DNA from: Thermus sp. JCM 17653
Lineage (GTDB): Bacteria; Deinococcota; Deinococci; Deinococcales; Thermaceae
DNA: 8,653 nucleotides
Reading direction: 5' to 3'
Assembly (NCBI GenBank): GCA_001311585.1
Contig: BBBN01000061.1
Coordinates: 1-8,653 of the forward strand
The translations under genes were made by a program, and so were the position numbers. Under the pieces are notes generated by a model. It did not search any database. It saw only the letters and a list, made by a program, of their open reading frames with translations, and was not told where the DNA came from. Positions 1 through 8,653 of this stretch are shown in pieces. Position 1 is the first letter of the stretch. Each line of letters begins with the position of its first letter.

Positions 1-1
1 C

Positions 2-276
<275 letters not shown>

Positions 277-280
<4 letters not shown>

Positions 281-1613
281 AGAAGGTCCTGATCGCCAAC
301 CGGGGCGAGATCGCCCTGAGGATCCTCCGGGCGGCCCGGGAGCTCGGGATCAAGACGGTGGTGGCCCACTCCACCGCCGACGAGAAGAGCCTGCCCGTCC
401 TGCTCGCCGACGAGGCCATCTGCATCGGCCCGCCCCCTTCGGGGCAGAGCTACCTCAACATCCCCAACCTCCTCTCGGCGGCCATCGTCACGGGGGCGGA
501 CGCCATCCACCCCGGGTACGGCTTCCTGGCGGAAAACGCCACCTTCGCGAGATGTGCCGGGAGCATGGCATCACCTTCATCGGCCCCACGCCGGAGAACA
601 TGAGGGCCTTGGGGGACAAGGCCACGGCGAGGAAGGTGGCCCGGGAGGCGGGGGTGCCCACGGTGCCCGGGACCGACGAGCTCAAGAGCGTGGAGGAGGC
701 CAAGCGGGCCGCCTGGGAGATCGGCTACCCCGTGATCCTCAAGGCGAGCGCGGGGGGCGGAGGCCGGGGGATGCGGGTGGTCCACACGGAGGAGGAGCTG
801 GAGCGGGCGGTGCTCCAGTCCCAGGAGGAGGCCCGGGCCGCCTTCGGCAACCCGGCCGTCTACCTGGAGAAGTACATCGAGGAGCCCAAGCACATAGAGA
901 TCCAGGTCCTGGGGGACGGAGAACGGGTGGTGCACCTGTGGGAAAGGGACTGCTCCATCCAGCGCCGCCACCAGAAGCTTTTGGAGGAGGCCCCAAGCCT
1001 CCTTCCCGAGGAGACCCGCCGGGCCATCGCCGAGGCGGCGAAGAGGCTTGCCGAGCACGTGGGGTACGTCTCCGCCGGCACCCTGGAGTTTCTCGTGGAC
1101 AAGGAGGGAAACTTCTACTTCATCGAGATGAATACCCGCATCCAGGTGGAGCACCCCGTCACGGAGCTCGTCACGGGCATTGACCTGGTGCAGGCCCAGT
1201 TCCGCATCGCCCAGGGGGAGAAGCTCTGGCTTAAGCAGGAGGAGATCCAGGTCCGGGGGCACGCCATAGAGGTCCGGGTGAACGCCGAGGACCCCGAGAG
1301 GGGCTTCAGGCCCTCCATCGGCAAGGTGGAGACCCTCCTCTTCCCCGGGGGGCCGGGGGTGCGGGTGGACAGCCACCTCTACGCCGGCTACCAGATCCCG
1401 CCCTACTACGACAGCCTCATCGCCAAGATCCTCGCCTGGGCCCCCACCCGGGAGGAGGCCATCCGGCGCATGGAGCGGGCCCTCTCCGAGACGGTGATCG
1501 AGGGGCCAGGCCTCAAGACCACCATCCCCTTCCACCAGAAGGTCCTCCAGAACGCCTTCTTCCGCCGGGGGGCGGTCTACACCAACTTCGTGGCCCGGCG
1601 CATGGAGATGTAG
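277..1613 (+). CDS. accC: Biotin carboxylase subunit of acetyl-CoA carboxylase (one frame break near 548)
   Basis: ATP-grasp enzyme that carboxylates AccB-biotin using ATP and bicarbonate. With one base restored between 548 and 549 (Thr-Phe-Ala-Glu-Met-Cys), the protein is 445 residues, close to the roughly 449 of E. coli AccC, and collinear with it. Landmarks are the N-terminal [25 protein letters not shown] (78-87), the Gly-rich ATP loop [11 protein letters not shown] (156-166), [14 protein letters not shown] with Lys234, and [14 protein letters not shown] containing Arg288 and Glu292, which match the catalytic and bicarbonate-binding residues of the family. It starts with ATG inside the accB stop (ATGA). 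The yqhY-like gene follows after 12 bp. As written, the frame switches after about residue 91 and would yield a dead protein. Because accC is normally essential, I read the break as a lost G/C, not a real mutation. Confidence 0.95.
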
Positions 1614-1625
1614 ACTGGGCGTGTG

Positions 1626-1954
1626 ATGGTGGACTACGAGATCAGCGACCACGCCTCGAGGGCCTGGTGGTCCACGCCCTCTCGGGCCTTCAGGGGGTGC
1701 GGCTCCTGGAGGCGCCTCCCCGCTCCTTGGGGGAGGTGTTCCGCCGGATGAAGCCCGTGAAGGTGGAGCGCTCCCCGGAGGGGCTTTCCGTGGAGCTCGT
1801 CCTTTCCGTGGACTACGGGCTGAGCATCCCCGAGGTGGCCCGGGAGGTGCAAAAGGCCGTGGCCGAGTCCCTCTTCCTGGCCACGGGGGAAAAGGTCAGG
1901 GCGGTGAACCTCACCGTGGCCCAGGTGGTCTACCGCCCGGAGAACCATGCGTAG
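1626..1954 (+). CDS. Asp23/Gls24-family protein, YqhY-like (one frame break near 1655)
   Basis: Small cytoplasmic protein of 109 residues after restoring one C between 1655 and 1656 (Asp-His-Ala-Leu-Glu-Gly-Leu-Val-Val). It shows the Asp23 pattern: an N-terminal segment starting with DYEISDHALEGLVVHAL, a central strand with a Val/Leu-rich pair (LSVELVLSVDYGLSIPE, residues 54-70) and an amphipathic helix VAREVQKAVAES, ending with strand VRAVNLTVAQVVY. In Bacillus the homologue YqhY sits at the same place, between accC and nusB, and has been linked genetically to acetyl-CoA carboxylase control; a similar role here is inference from position. I chose ATG 1626 because it fits the family N-terminus; no good Shine-Dalgarno site is visible, so reinitiation after accC (stop at 1613) is likely. 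Its 3' end overlaps nusB by 8 bp. Confidence 0.75.
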
Positions 1955-2402
1955 GCGGGCTCGGGAACTGGCCATGCGGGCCCTCTTCGCCCACACCCAG
2001 GGGGGCGTGGACCTGGAGGAGGCCCTCCGCCACGCCCTGGAGGAGATGGGCGGGGAGGACGACCCCTACGGGGACCCCTTGGACGAGGAGGGGGTGGCCT
2101 TCGCCCGCAGGCTCCTTTTCGGCTACAAGGCCCACCAGGAGGAGGTGGACCGCCTCCTGAAGGAGACCGTGGAGGGATGGGACTTCGGCCAGATGTCCAA
2201 GACCGACCTCACCGTGCTCCGCCTCGCCGCCTACGAGATGCTTTACGAGCCCACCCCCTTCGCCCCCCTCATAGAGGTGGCGGTGAAGATCGCCAAGCGC
2301 TACGGGGGCGAGCACTCCGGGGCCTTTGTGAACGGGGTTTTGGGCCGCCTCTTCCGCCGCATCCAGGAGGGGGAGGTGAGGGCGGCCCCCAAGGAGGACT
2401 GA
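1947..2402 (+). CDS. nusB: Transcription antitermination factor NusB
   Basis: RNA-binding all-helical protein that, with NusE (ribosomal protein S10), binds boxA of rRNA leaders and supports antitermination. The 151-residue frame is intact. Diagnostic segments are the N-terminal RRRARELAMRALFAHTQGG, the central WDFGQMSKTDLTVLRLAAYEML (residues 76-97), then PFAPLIEVAVKIAKRYGGEHSGAFVNGVLGRL, which matches the family end (IxEAVxLAKxYxxxxSxxFVNGVL). ATG 1947 lies within the last codons of the preceding gene, indicating coupled translation. It is followed after 1 bp by the folD start. One of only two complete genes here without a frame break. Its C-terminal Glu/Ala/Pro tail is short and not conserved. 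Confidence 0.95.
   Translation: MRRRARELAMRALFAHTQGGVDLEEALRHALEEMGGEDDPYGDPLDEEGVAFARRLLFGYKAHQEEVDRLLKETVEGWDFGQMSKTDLTVLRLAAYEMLYEPTPFAPLIEVAVKIAKRYGGEHSGAFVNGVLGRLFRRIQEGEVRAAPKED
2391..2397 (+). promoter_or_regulatory. Strong Shine-Dalgarno site for folD
   Basis: AAGGAGG lies within the last codons of nusB, 6 bp before ATG 2404. It fixes the folD start (a GTG follows directly at 2407) and indicates independent ribosome loading in addition to coupling. Confidence 0.7.
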
Positions 2403-2403
2403 G

Positions 2404-3253
2404 ATGGTGAGCGCACGGGTTCTATCCGGCCACGAGGTGGCCCAGGCGGTGTATGCCGAGCTTAAGGCCAAACTGGCTTCCCTCCCCTTCGTCCCTTCCT
2501 TGCGGGTGATCCGGCTTGGGGAGGACCCGGCCTCGGTGTCCTACGTGCGCCTCAAGGACAAGAAGGCGCGGGAGCTGGGCCTTAGGAGCCAGGTGGAGGT
2601 CTACCCCGAGGACTTCCCGGAGGAGGCCCTTTTGGAGCGCATCGCCCTCCTCAACGCCGACCCCGAGGTGGACGGCGTGTTGGTGCAGCTTCCCCTGCTC
2701 CCCACATCCGCGCCGAGCGGGTCCTCGAGGCCCTCCACCCCCTGAAGGACGTGGACGGCTTCCACCCCTTGAACGTGGGCCGGCTATGGAGCGGGGGCGA
2801 GGGGCTTTTCCCCTGCACCCCCTTGGGGGTGGTCCGCCTCCTCAAGCACTACGGGGTGGACCTCAAGGGGAAGGAAGTGGTGGTGGTGGGGCGGTCCAAC
2901 ATCGTGGGCAAGCCCCTGGCGGGCCTGCTGCTTAGGGAGGACGCCACGGTGACCCTGGCCCACTCCAAGACCCAAGACCTCCCCGCCCTCACCCGGCGGG
3001 CGGAGATCCTGGTGGTGGCCGTGGGAAGGCCCCACCTGGTGAGGAGGGACTGGGTGCGGCCGGGGGCCATGGTGGTGGACGTGGGGGTAAACCGGGTGGA
3101 GGGGAGGCTTCTAGGGGATGTCCACCCGAGGTGGCCGAGGTGGCCTCCGCCCTCACCCCCGTGCCTGGGGGCGTGGGGCCCATGACCGTGGCCATGCTCA
3201 TGTGGAACACCCTCAAGGCGGCCCTCCTCAGGCGGCATGGAGCTTCTCTCTAA
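2404..3253 (+). CDS. folD: Bifunctional methylenetetrahydrofolate dehydrogenase / cyclohydrolase (two frame breaks)
   Basis: Converts 5,10-methylene-THF to 10-formyl-THF with NADP+, supplying formyl groups for purines and initiator tRNA. Restoring one C after 2703 and one C after 3127 gives 283 residues, the usual FolD size. Key motifs are the active-site helix [14 protein letters not shown] (Tyr47, Lys51), VQLPLLP (Gln95), [10 protein letters not shown] (Asp118), PCTPLGVV, the nucleotide-binding loop [26 protein letters not shown] and the C-terminal signature [11 protein letters not shown] (252-262). ATG 2404 is preceded by AAGGAGG (2391-2397) at 6 bp spacing and lies 1 bp after the nusB stop. 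The last codons overlap the start of the DUF212 gene by 17 bp. Both breaks sit in C runs and disrupt motifs that read perfectly once repaired, so I judge the gene functional. Confidence 0.93.
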
Positions 3254-3691
3254 CGCCATCTTTTGGACGGCCCTTCTGGCCAACCTCCTGGCCCAGACCC
3301 TGAAGCTTTTCCTCTACTACCGCCTCGAGGGCCGCTTCCAGTGGGAACGCTTCCTGGAAACCGGGGGCATGCCCAGCTCCCACTCGGCACGGTGAGCGCC
3401 CTGGCGGTGAGCGTGGGCCTGAGGGAGGGGTTTGACAGCGCCCTCTTCGCCGTGGCCGCCGTCTTCGCCCTCATCGTCATGTACGACGCCACGGGCATCC
3501 GCCGGGCGGCGGGCCTCCACGCCCAGCTCCTCAACCAGCTGGTGCAGGAGCTGCAGAAGCTGGTGGAACGGGGCTTCGCCCAGGAGCCCCTGAAGGAGCT
3601 TTTGGGCCACACCTACCTGGAGGTCCTGGTGGGGGCCCTCCTGGGGCTTCTGGTGGCCCTTTCGGCCCACTACCTTTTCCCCGCCTGGTAG
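3237..3691 (+). CDS. DUF212 / YuiD-like membrane protein, PAP2-related (one frame break near 3388)
   Basis: Integral membrane protein of 151 residues once one C is restored between 3388 and 3389. The family is annotated as divergent PAP2 or 'acid phosphatase/vanadium haloperoxidase related'; its true reaction is not known to me. The N-terminus is hydrophobic ([21 protein letters not shown]). The hallmark [16 protein letters not shown] follows at residues 42-57, then a membrane helix [20 protein letters not shown] (71-90), an amphipathic Gln/Leu-rich helix, and [28 protein letters not shown] at the end. Order and length match Bacillus YuiD, which I recall with the same [16 protein letters not shown] and LLGHxxxEV blocks. 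ATG 3237 overlaps the folD end, making it the last gene of this operon. Its 3' end overlaps the opposing small membrane gene by 22 bp. Confidence 0.85.
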
Positions 3692-3904
3692 AAGGCCAGG
3701 GTCTGGCCCAGGAGGAATACGACCAGGCCCAGGGCGGGGGAGAGGAAGAAGACGAAGAAGCTCAGGAAAAGGGCCACAACCAGGGGCAAGAGGGGTTTTT
3801 TTAAAGCGGTGGAAGATGAAGAGGTTCAAAAGCCCGAAGAAGGCGAGGACCAAAAGGGCGACCGTTTCCACGGGGGGCCATTCTACGCCCTCATGCCACC
3901 CCAT
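3670..3904 (-). CDS. Small membrane protein of unknown function (one extra base in a T7 run)
   Basis: I do not recognise this protein. As written, the minus-strand frame runs into DUF212 antisense sequence. Removing one base from the T7 run at 3796-3802 (A7 in the coding sense) gives a 77-residue protein ending FYQAGKR with a TAG at 3670-3672. It has a polar head (MGWHEGVEWPPVE) and then two or three membrane segments: VALLVLAFFGLLNLFIF (about 15-31), a FHRFKK basic hinge, LLPLVVALFLSFFVFFL (38-54) and a final hydrophobic stretch (about 57-72). The hydrophobic continuation supports the repair. ATG 3904 has no clear Shine-Dalgarno site. Another ATG at 3944 opens a frame starting MNFAKARAWYRG that stops after 17 codons and could be the true N-terminus if a further indel exists. 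The gene converges on the DUF212 gene and diverges from the iron-sulfur oxidoreductase gene. Confidence 0.55.
3694..3708 (+). other. Short hairpin just after the DUF212 stop, possible weak transcription end
   Basis: GGCCAG / CTGGCC form a perfect 6-bp stem with a 3-base loop, starting 2 bases after the TAG at 3689-3691. No T run follows, and the same bases code for the opposing membrane protein, so a terminator role is only a guess based on position. Confidence 0.25.
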
Positions 3905-3962
3905 GCGGGCCCCGGTACCACGCCCTGGCCTTGGCGAAGTTCATGCCATCTCGGGGAAATGG

Positions 3963-3976
3963 GGTAAACTTTTACC
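3963..3976. promoter_or_regulatory. Perfect inverted repeat in the divergent spacer, candidate operator
   Basis: GGTAAA-CT-TTTACC is a perfect 6+2+6 palindrome, set in the 93-bp spacer (3905-3997) between the small minus-strand gene and the oxidoreductase gene. It is A+T-rich in very G+C-rich DNA and ends 6 bp before the Shine-Dalgarno site at 3983. It contains TAAACT (3965-3970), which fits a TANNNT -10 box for + strand transcription, though no good -35 is visible. A repressor site over the promoter of the downstream gene is plausible; the cognate regulator is unknown. Confidence 0.35.
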
Positions 3977-3982
3977 GGGTAT

Positions 3983-3990
3983 AAGGAGGT
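3983..3990 (+). promoter_or_regulatory. Shine-Dalgarno site fixing the start of the Fe-S oxidoreductase gene
   Basis: AAGGAGGT lies 7 bp before ATG 3998. The GTG at 3989 overlaps this site, so it cannot use it and is not the start. Confidence 0.75.
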
Positions 3991-3997
3991 GGCGTCC

Positions 3998-5968
<1,971 letters not shown>

Positions 5969-5979
<11 letters not shown>

Positions 5980-6505
5980 CGTAGACGGCGTAGACCCTGT
6001 ACCCCCCCATCCACCCCTCCCCAAAGGCCCTTAGGGAAAGGCCCGGGGGAGGGGTGAGGAGCTCTTCCCCTTCCCAGTAGAAGGGGCTTTCCGGCCTCCC
6101 CCGCCTCAGGGCCTCCCTCCGGGAGAAGCCCTCCACCAGGAGGAGCCCTCCCGGGGCCAGGAGGGGAGGGAGGGCCCGGAGGAGGGGGCGGTTCACGTAG
6201 TAGCTTTTCACGATGGCGGCGAAGGGGCCCTGGGGAAGGCGGGCGAGGGCCCCCTCGGCTTCCAGGTCCAGCTCCACGAGGTGGAGGCCCTCCACTCCCC
6301 GAAGCCTCTTCAGGGCCTCCCGGCTCCTCTCCACCAGGACCACGGGGTGGCCTCGTTCCAGAAAATAAAGGGCGTTCCGCCCCAGGCCTCCCGCCAGGTC
6401 CAAAACCCTTCCCTGGGGCGCGAAGGCCCCGTAGGCCCGCACCACGAAGGCGGGTTTCCCCATCTTTGGGGCTTCGCGGTAAAAGGCCTCCCAGTCCCTA
6501 GGCAT
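5969..6505 (-). CDS. Class I SAM-dependent methyltransferase, small TehB-like
   Basis: Cytoplasmic methyltransferase of 178 residues with an intact frame. The N-terminus DWEAFYREAPKMGKPAFVVRAY resembles the WDxxYRExPxxxPxxxV lead of TehB-like and related small methyltransferases. Motif I VLDLAGGLGRNALYFLERGH (34-53) is the SAM-binding loop, with the acidic Glu59 at the end of strand 2 (VVLVERS) binding the ribose. Asp80 (VELDLEAEG) sits at the third strand, FAAIVKSYYVNRPLL takes the place of the usual motif IV, and LLAPGGLLLVEGF (115-127) is the post-motif strand. The substrate cannot be read from the sequence. ATG 6505 overlaps the terC stop in ATGCCTAG, so it is the last gene of the minus-strand operon. 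Its end overlaps the convergent oxidoreductase gene by 11 bp. Confidence 0.8.
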
Positions 6506-7171
6506 GGCGGCGGAGGGCGAGGGCGCTCCCCACGAGGAGGATGAGGAGGGTCCCTCCCCAGAACACCCCCTTGGGGAGGGTTAGGGCGAGCTCGGGGCGG
6601 TGGAGGAGGTGGGCCAGGGTGTGGGTACCCTCCAGGAAGAGCTTCACCCCGGCCCAGCCCACCAGGCGTAGGCCACCTTTTCCAGGCCCGGGTAGCGCTC
6701 CATCAGGGCCACCACCGAGCCCGCCAGGAGGCGGATGAAGAGGATGCCCAGGGCCACCCCGAGGAACACGAGGAGGAAGTCCTTGGAGAAGGCCACCACC
6801 GCCAGGATGGAGTCCACGGCGAAGGCCAGGTCCACCAGGTTGATGAGGACCACCACCCGCCAGAACTCCTTGGCGGTGGCCTCGAGGAGGGGCTTGGCCT
6901 CGGGGGGGTCGCGGAAGTGCTGGACCATCAGGTACACCAGGTAAAGCCCCCCCAGGACCTGGGCCCACCAGAGCCGGATGAGGAGGACGGCGAAGAGGAG
7001 GGCGAGCCCCCTAAGGAGGTAGGCCCCCAGCAGGCCGTAGAGGAGGGCCCGGCGGCGGAGGCGAGGAGGCAGGGGCCGCACCATCACCGCCAGGACCAGG
7101 GCGTTGTCCCCGGAGAGGAGGGCCTCCAGGGCGGCCACCGAAAGGAGGGTGAGGAGGGCCTCCCCGCTCAC
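6498..7171 (-). CDS. TerC-family integral membrane protein (one frame break near 6666)
   Basis: Multi-pass membrane protein of 224 residues after one base is added at the GG of 6665-6666, so that Ala-Tyr-Ala-Leu-Val-Gly-Trp-Ala-Gly-Val reads through. It carries both family signatures: SGDNALVLA (Asp22, Asn23) in the first helix and NLVDLAFAVDSILAV (111-125, with Asp114 and Asp120) mid-protein. These acidic residues in membrane helices are thought to bind a divalent metal. About seven helices are visible. TerC-family members such as Alx and the Bacillus YceF/YkoY pair act in manganese handling or export; the tellurite-resistance name is historical. The size is like that of YjbE-type short members. 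I chose GTG 7171 because it overlaps the esterase stop in GTGA and starts just before helix 1. Its stop overlaps the methyltransferase start by 8 bp. Confidence 0.85.
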
Positions 7172-8102
7172 CCTTCCCCCAGAAGGTAGCCAAGCCCGGG
7201 GGCCAGGGCCTGCTTCCAGGTGACCCAGTTGTGGCCCGAGGGCCTTTCCCGGTAGGCGTGGGGGGCCCTTCGGTCGGCGAGGAGGGCGGCGAAGCGGCGG
7301 TTGGGGCCCAAAAGCCACTCCAGAAGGCCCACCTCGAGGTAGATCCTGGGAAGCCTTTCCGCCTCGGCGTAGCGGGGGAGGAGCCACTCCTCGTCCCGGT
7401 AGGCGTCCTTCCCCCGGGGTGGGCCTTGAGGGCGGGGGAGAGGGCGAGGGCCTTCCGGAAGCGGTCCGGATGCCTCCAGGCCTGCCACAAGGAGAAAAGC
7501 CCCCCCAAGGAGGCCCCCACCAGGACCACCTCCCCCAGGGGACCGTAGGCCCTTTCCACTTCTTCCAGCACCCGGTGGAACTCCGCCTCGTAGGCCTCGT
7601 TGAAGCGGTACTCGGCGTTGCGGTCTAGGGGCTCCACGAAGACCAGGCGCACCGGGGGAACCTCGCCCCGCTCCAGGAGGGCCCGGGCCACCTTGTGGAG
7701 CCCCGCCGTGCGGTAGAAGGCCACCCCGTCCTGGGCCACCACCGTGGCTTTGGGGGAGGGCCCGGTCTCCGCCACGTAAAAGCGCCTCTCCCCCAGGCGG
7801 TGCCGGGCCACCTTGGGCTCCTCTTGGGGCTCGGGAGGGGCCTCGTAGCGGAAGCCGGGGAGCCTCACCGCCCTCGGGTAGCTCCACCAGGGGTTGTCGG
7901 CCCTCTCCGGGTTGTGGGGGTCGGGGAAGGGGCGGCCTTCCCGGTCCAGGAAGGCGTACTCCACATAGGCCCCTTCCGGGAACTCCAAGGTGACGGGCCC
8001 CGCGAGGGGGATGGGGTTTTTTTCCCAGTCGGTGAAGTCGCCGATAAGGCGCGGGCGCTCGGGAGGGTAAAAGGTGATGTGCCTTGGGCCTACCTGCACC
8101 AC
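7168..8102 (-). CDS. Esterase of the enterochelin-esterase (Fes/Esterase D) type with N-terminal beta-sandwich domain (one frame break near 7411)
   Basis: Putative serine hydrolase of 311 residues once one base is restored in the C run at 7411-7415 (His-Pro-Gly-Gly-Lys-Asp-Ala-Tyr). Residues about 8-90 resemble an E-set/CBM48-like domain (HITFYPPERPRLIGDFTDW, then VEYAFLDREG and PDPHNPERADNPWW), as found before the catalytic domain in Fes-type esterases and in glycogen-active enzymes. The alpha/beta-hydrolase domain follows: the nucleophile elbow VGASLGG with Ser198, the acid probably Glu257 or Glu262 (YLEVGLLEW), and catalytic His291 in SGHNWVTW. No signal peptide is seen, so it is cytoplasmic. 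The substrate is unknown; no siderophore gene is nearby. GTG 8102 is the likely start (GTG 8099 is the alternative), with no Shine-Dalgarno site. The end overlaps terC in GTGA. Confidence 0.8.
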
Positions 8103-8109
8103 GGCTTAC

Positions 8110-8115
8110 ACTTTA
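8110..8115 (-). promoter_or_regulatory. Possible -10 box for a leaderless esterase transcript
   Basis: On the minus strand TAAAGT (8115 down to 8110) fits the TANNNT pattern and ends 7 bp before GTG 8102, placing the transcript start at or next to the start codon. That spacing, with no Shine-Dalgarno site, is typical of leaderless mRNAs, which are common in Deinococcota. There is no recognisable -35 hexamer. It lies in the 37-bp gap after the DUF1517-like gene. Confidence 0.4.
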
Positions 8116-8139
8116 CCCGCAAAGGCCAGGACAGGGCCC

Positions 8140-8653
8140 TCACAGCTTATCCAGGCCGGGGAAGAGGGAAAGGAGCTCCTCCTCGGTGAGGCCTTCCCCC
8201 TCCTTCTCCGGCGTCCAGGCCAGGTGGAAGGCGAGGAGGGTGAAGGGGGTGCTCCCGGCGAAGGCGAGGAGGGCCTCCCTCGCCCTCCTTCGGTCCAGGG
8301 GGCCCGGCGGGGGCAGGCCTCCCCGCACCGCGAGGAGCAAGGAGGCCACCAGGTAGCGCCCGCCCGGCTCCACCCTGGGGGTGTAGGCCGCCTCCACCTT
8401 CTTCCCCTCAAAGTGGCGGAAGGTCTCCCGGTAGGTGCTCCGGTCCTCCAGCATCCAGGCGTCAAAGCGGGCCAGGACCGCCTCCTCGTCCCCCGCTTGG
8501 GCCTCGTAGCTTCCGAAGCGCCAAGCGGGCTCCTCCCGCAGGAGGACCAGGGCCACCTCGTCCAGAAGGTCGGCGAGGCCCTTGGCCGTGGTGGTGTCCG
8601 CCTCCTCGGCGAGGCGGCGGAGGGCCCTTTGCGTTTCGGGGCGCAGGAGAAGG
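8140..8653 (-). CDS. DUF1517-like protein of unknown function (5' end outside window)
   Basis: The open frame continues through the window edge, so the N-terminus is missing; 170 codons are visible without a break. The segment from the edge reads LLRPETQRALRRLAEEADTTTAKGLADLLDEVALVLLREEPAW, which resembles, from memory, the DUF1517 pattern of an ADTxSxxGLxxLLxExxLALLRxPxxW block known from cyanobacteria and plastids. After it come a Glu-rich helix with WMLEDRSTYRETF, a strand EAAYTPRVEPGGRYLVASLLLAVRGGLPPP, and a helical tail ending in EEELLSLFPGLDKL. The YLVASLLLAV segment is like the conserved strand reported for that family. Full DUF1517 proteins usually carry an N-terminal membrane helix and Gly/Ser-rich stretch, which would lie upstream. 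No enzyme motif is visible. The esterase gene starts 37 bp downstream, possibly from its own promoter. Confidence 0.55.
   Translation of the reverse strand, partial: LLLRPETQRALRRLAEEADTTTAKGLADLLDEVALVLLREEPAWRFGSYEAQAGDEEAVLARFDAWMLEDRSTYRETFRHFEGKKVEAAYTPRVEPGGRYLVASLLLAVRGGLPPPGPLDRRRAREALLAFAGSTPFTLLAFHLAWTPEKEGEGLTEEELLSLFPGLDKL

Noticed and set aside
540..555. Programmed ribosomal frameshift in accC
   Set aside because: No slippery heptamer or downstream structure is evident, and AccC needs no such control; a missing G/C matches the other breaks.
450..1652. Long minus-strand open frame (about 400 codons) opposite accC
   Set aside because: It is the antisense shadow of a very G+C-rich gene; its His/Leu/Gly/Pro-rich translation matches no family and accC explains the region.
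3694..3708. Intrinsic terminator for the left operon
   Set aside because: The 6-bp stem has no T run behind it and lies in coding sequence of the opposing gene; kept only as a low-confidence hairpin.
3980..3985. TATAAG as the -10 box of the Fe-S oxidoreductase gene
   Set aside because: It overlaps the Shine-Dalgarno site, so a transcript from it would start after AAGGAGGT and waste a near-perfect site; no -35 lies at the right distance.

Overview
The window reads as chromosomal DNA of a Thermus-type bacterium (phylum Deinococcota). It is very G+C-rich, almost every codon ends in G or C, genes are packed with 4-22 bp overlaps, GTG starts occur, and the proteins look thermophile-like (rich in Glu, Arg, Leu and Pro). 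This assignment is inferred from composition and protein style; no marker gene proves it. The content is housekeeping and core metabolism. I see no mobile element, CRISPR array, phage gene, tRNA or rRNA.

Left block, + strand (1-3691): end of accB (biotin carboxyl carrier protein), accC (biotin carboxylase), a small Asp23/YqhY-family gene, nusB, folD and a yuiD-like DUF212 membrane protein gene. Each gene overlaps the next or nearly touches it, so this is one operon. accB-accC-yqhY-nusB-folD is also the Bacillus order, so the neighbourhood is ancient. It joins malonyl-CoA supply, rRNA antitermination and one-carbon folate metabolism.

Middle block (3670-5979): a short unknown membrane protein gene on the minus strand, then a 93-bp divergent spacer holding a perfect 14-bp inverted repeat and a strong Shine-Dalgarno site. 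A long + strand gene follows for a membrane iron-sulfur oxidoreductase of the FadF / ETF:menaquinone oxidoreductase type. It probably passes electrons from fatty-acid beta-oxidation flavoproteins to menaquinone.

Right block, minus strand (8653 down to 5969): a DUF1517-like gene cut by the window edge, an Fes-type alpha/beta-hydrolase with an N-terminal beta-sandwich, a TerC-family membrane protein and a class I methyltransferase. The last three overlap (GTGA and ATGCCTAG junctions) and form an operon; a possible leaderless promoter precedes the esterase.

The most important caution is sequence quality. Twelve single-base frame breaks interrupt eight of the twelve genes, including the normally essential accC. 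Eleven are repaired by adding one G or C at a G/C run and one by removing a base from a T7 run. Each repaired protein is collinear with its family or keeps its hydrophobic pattern, and has a sensible length. I treat these as base-calling errors, not pseudogenes, and describe the repaired proteins. The only complete genes free of breaks are nusB and the methyltransferase. I found no convincing new biological system; the least explained items are the small membrane protein with its A7 run, the divergent palindrome and the DUF1517-like gene.
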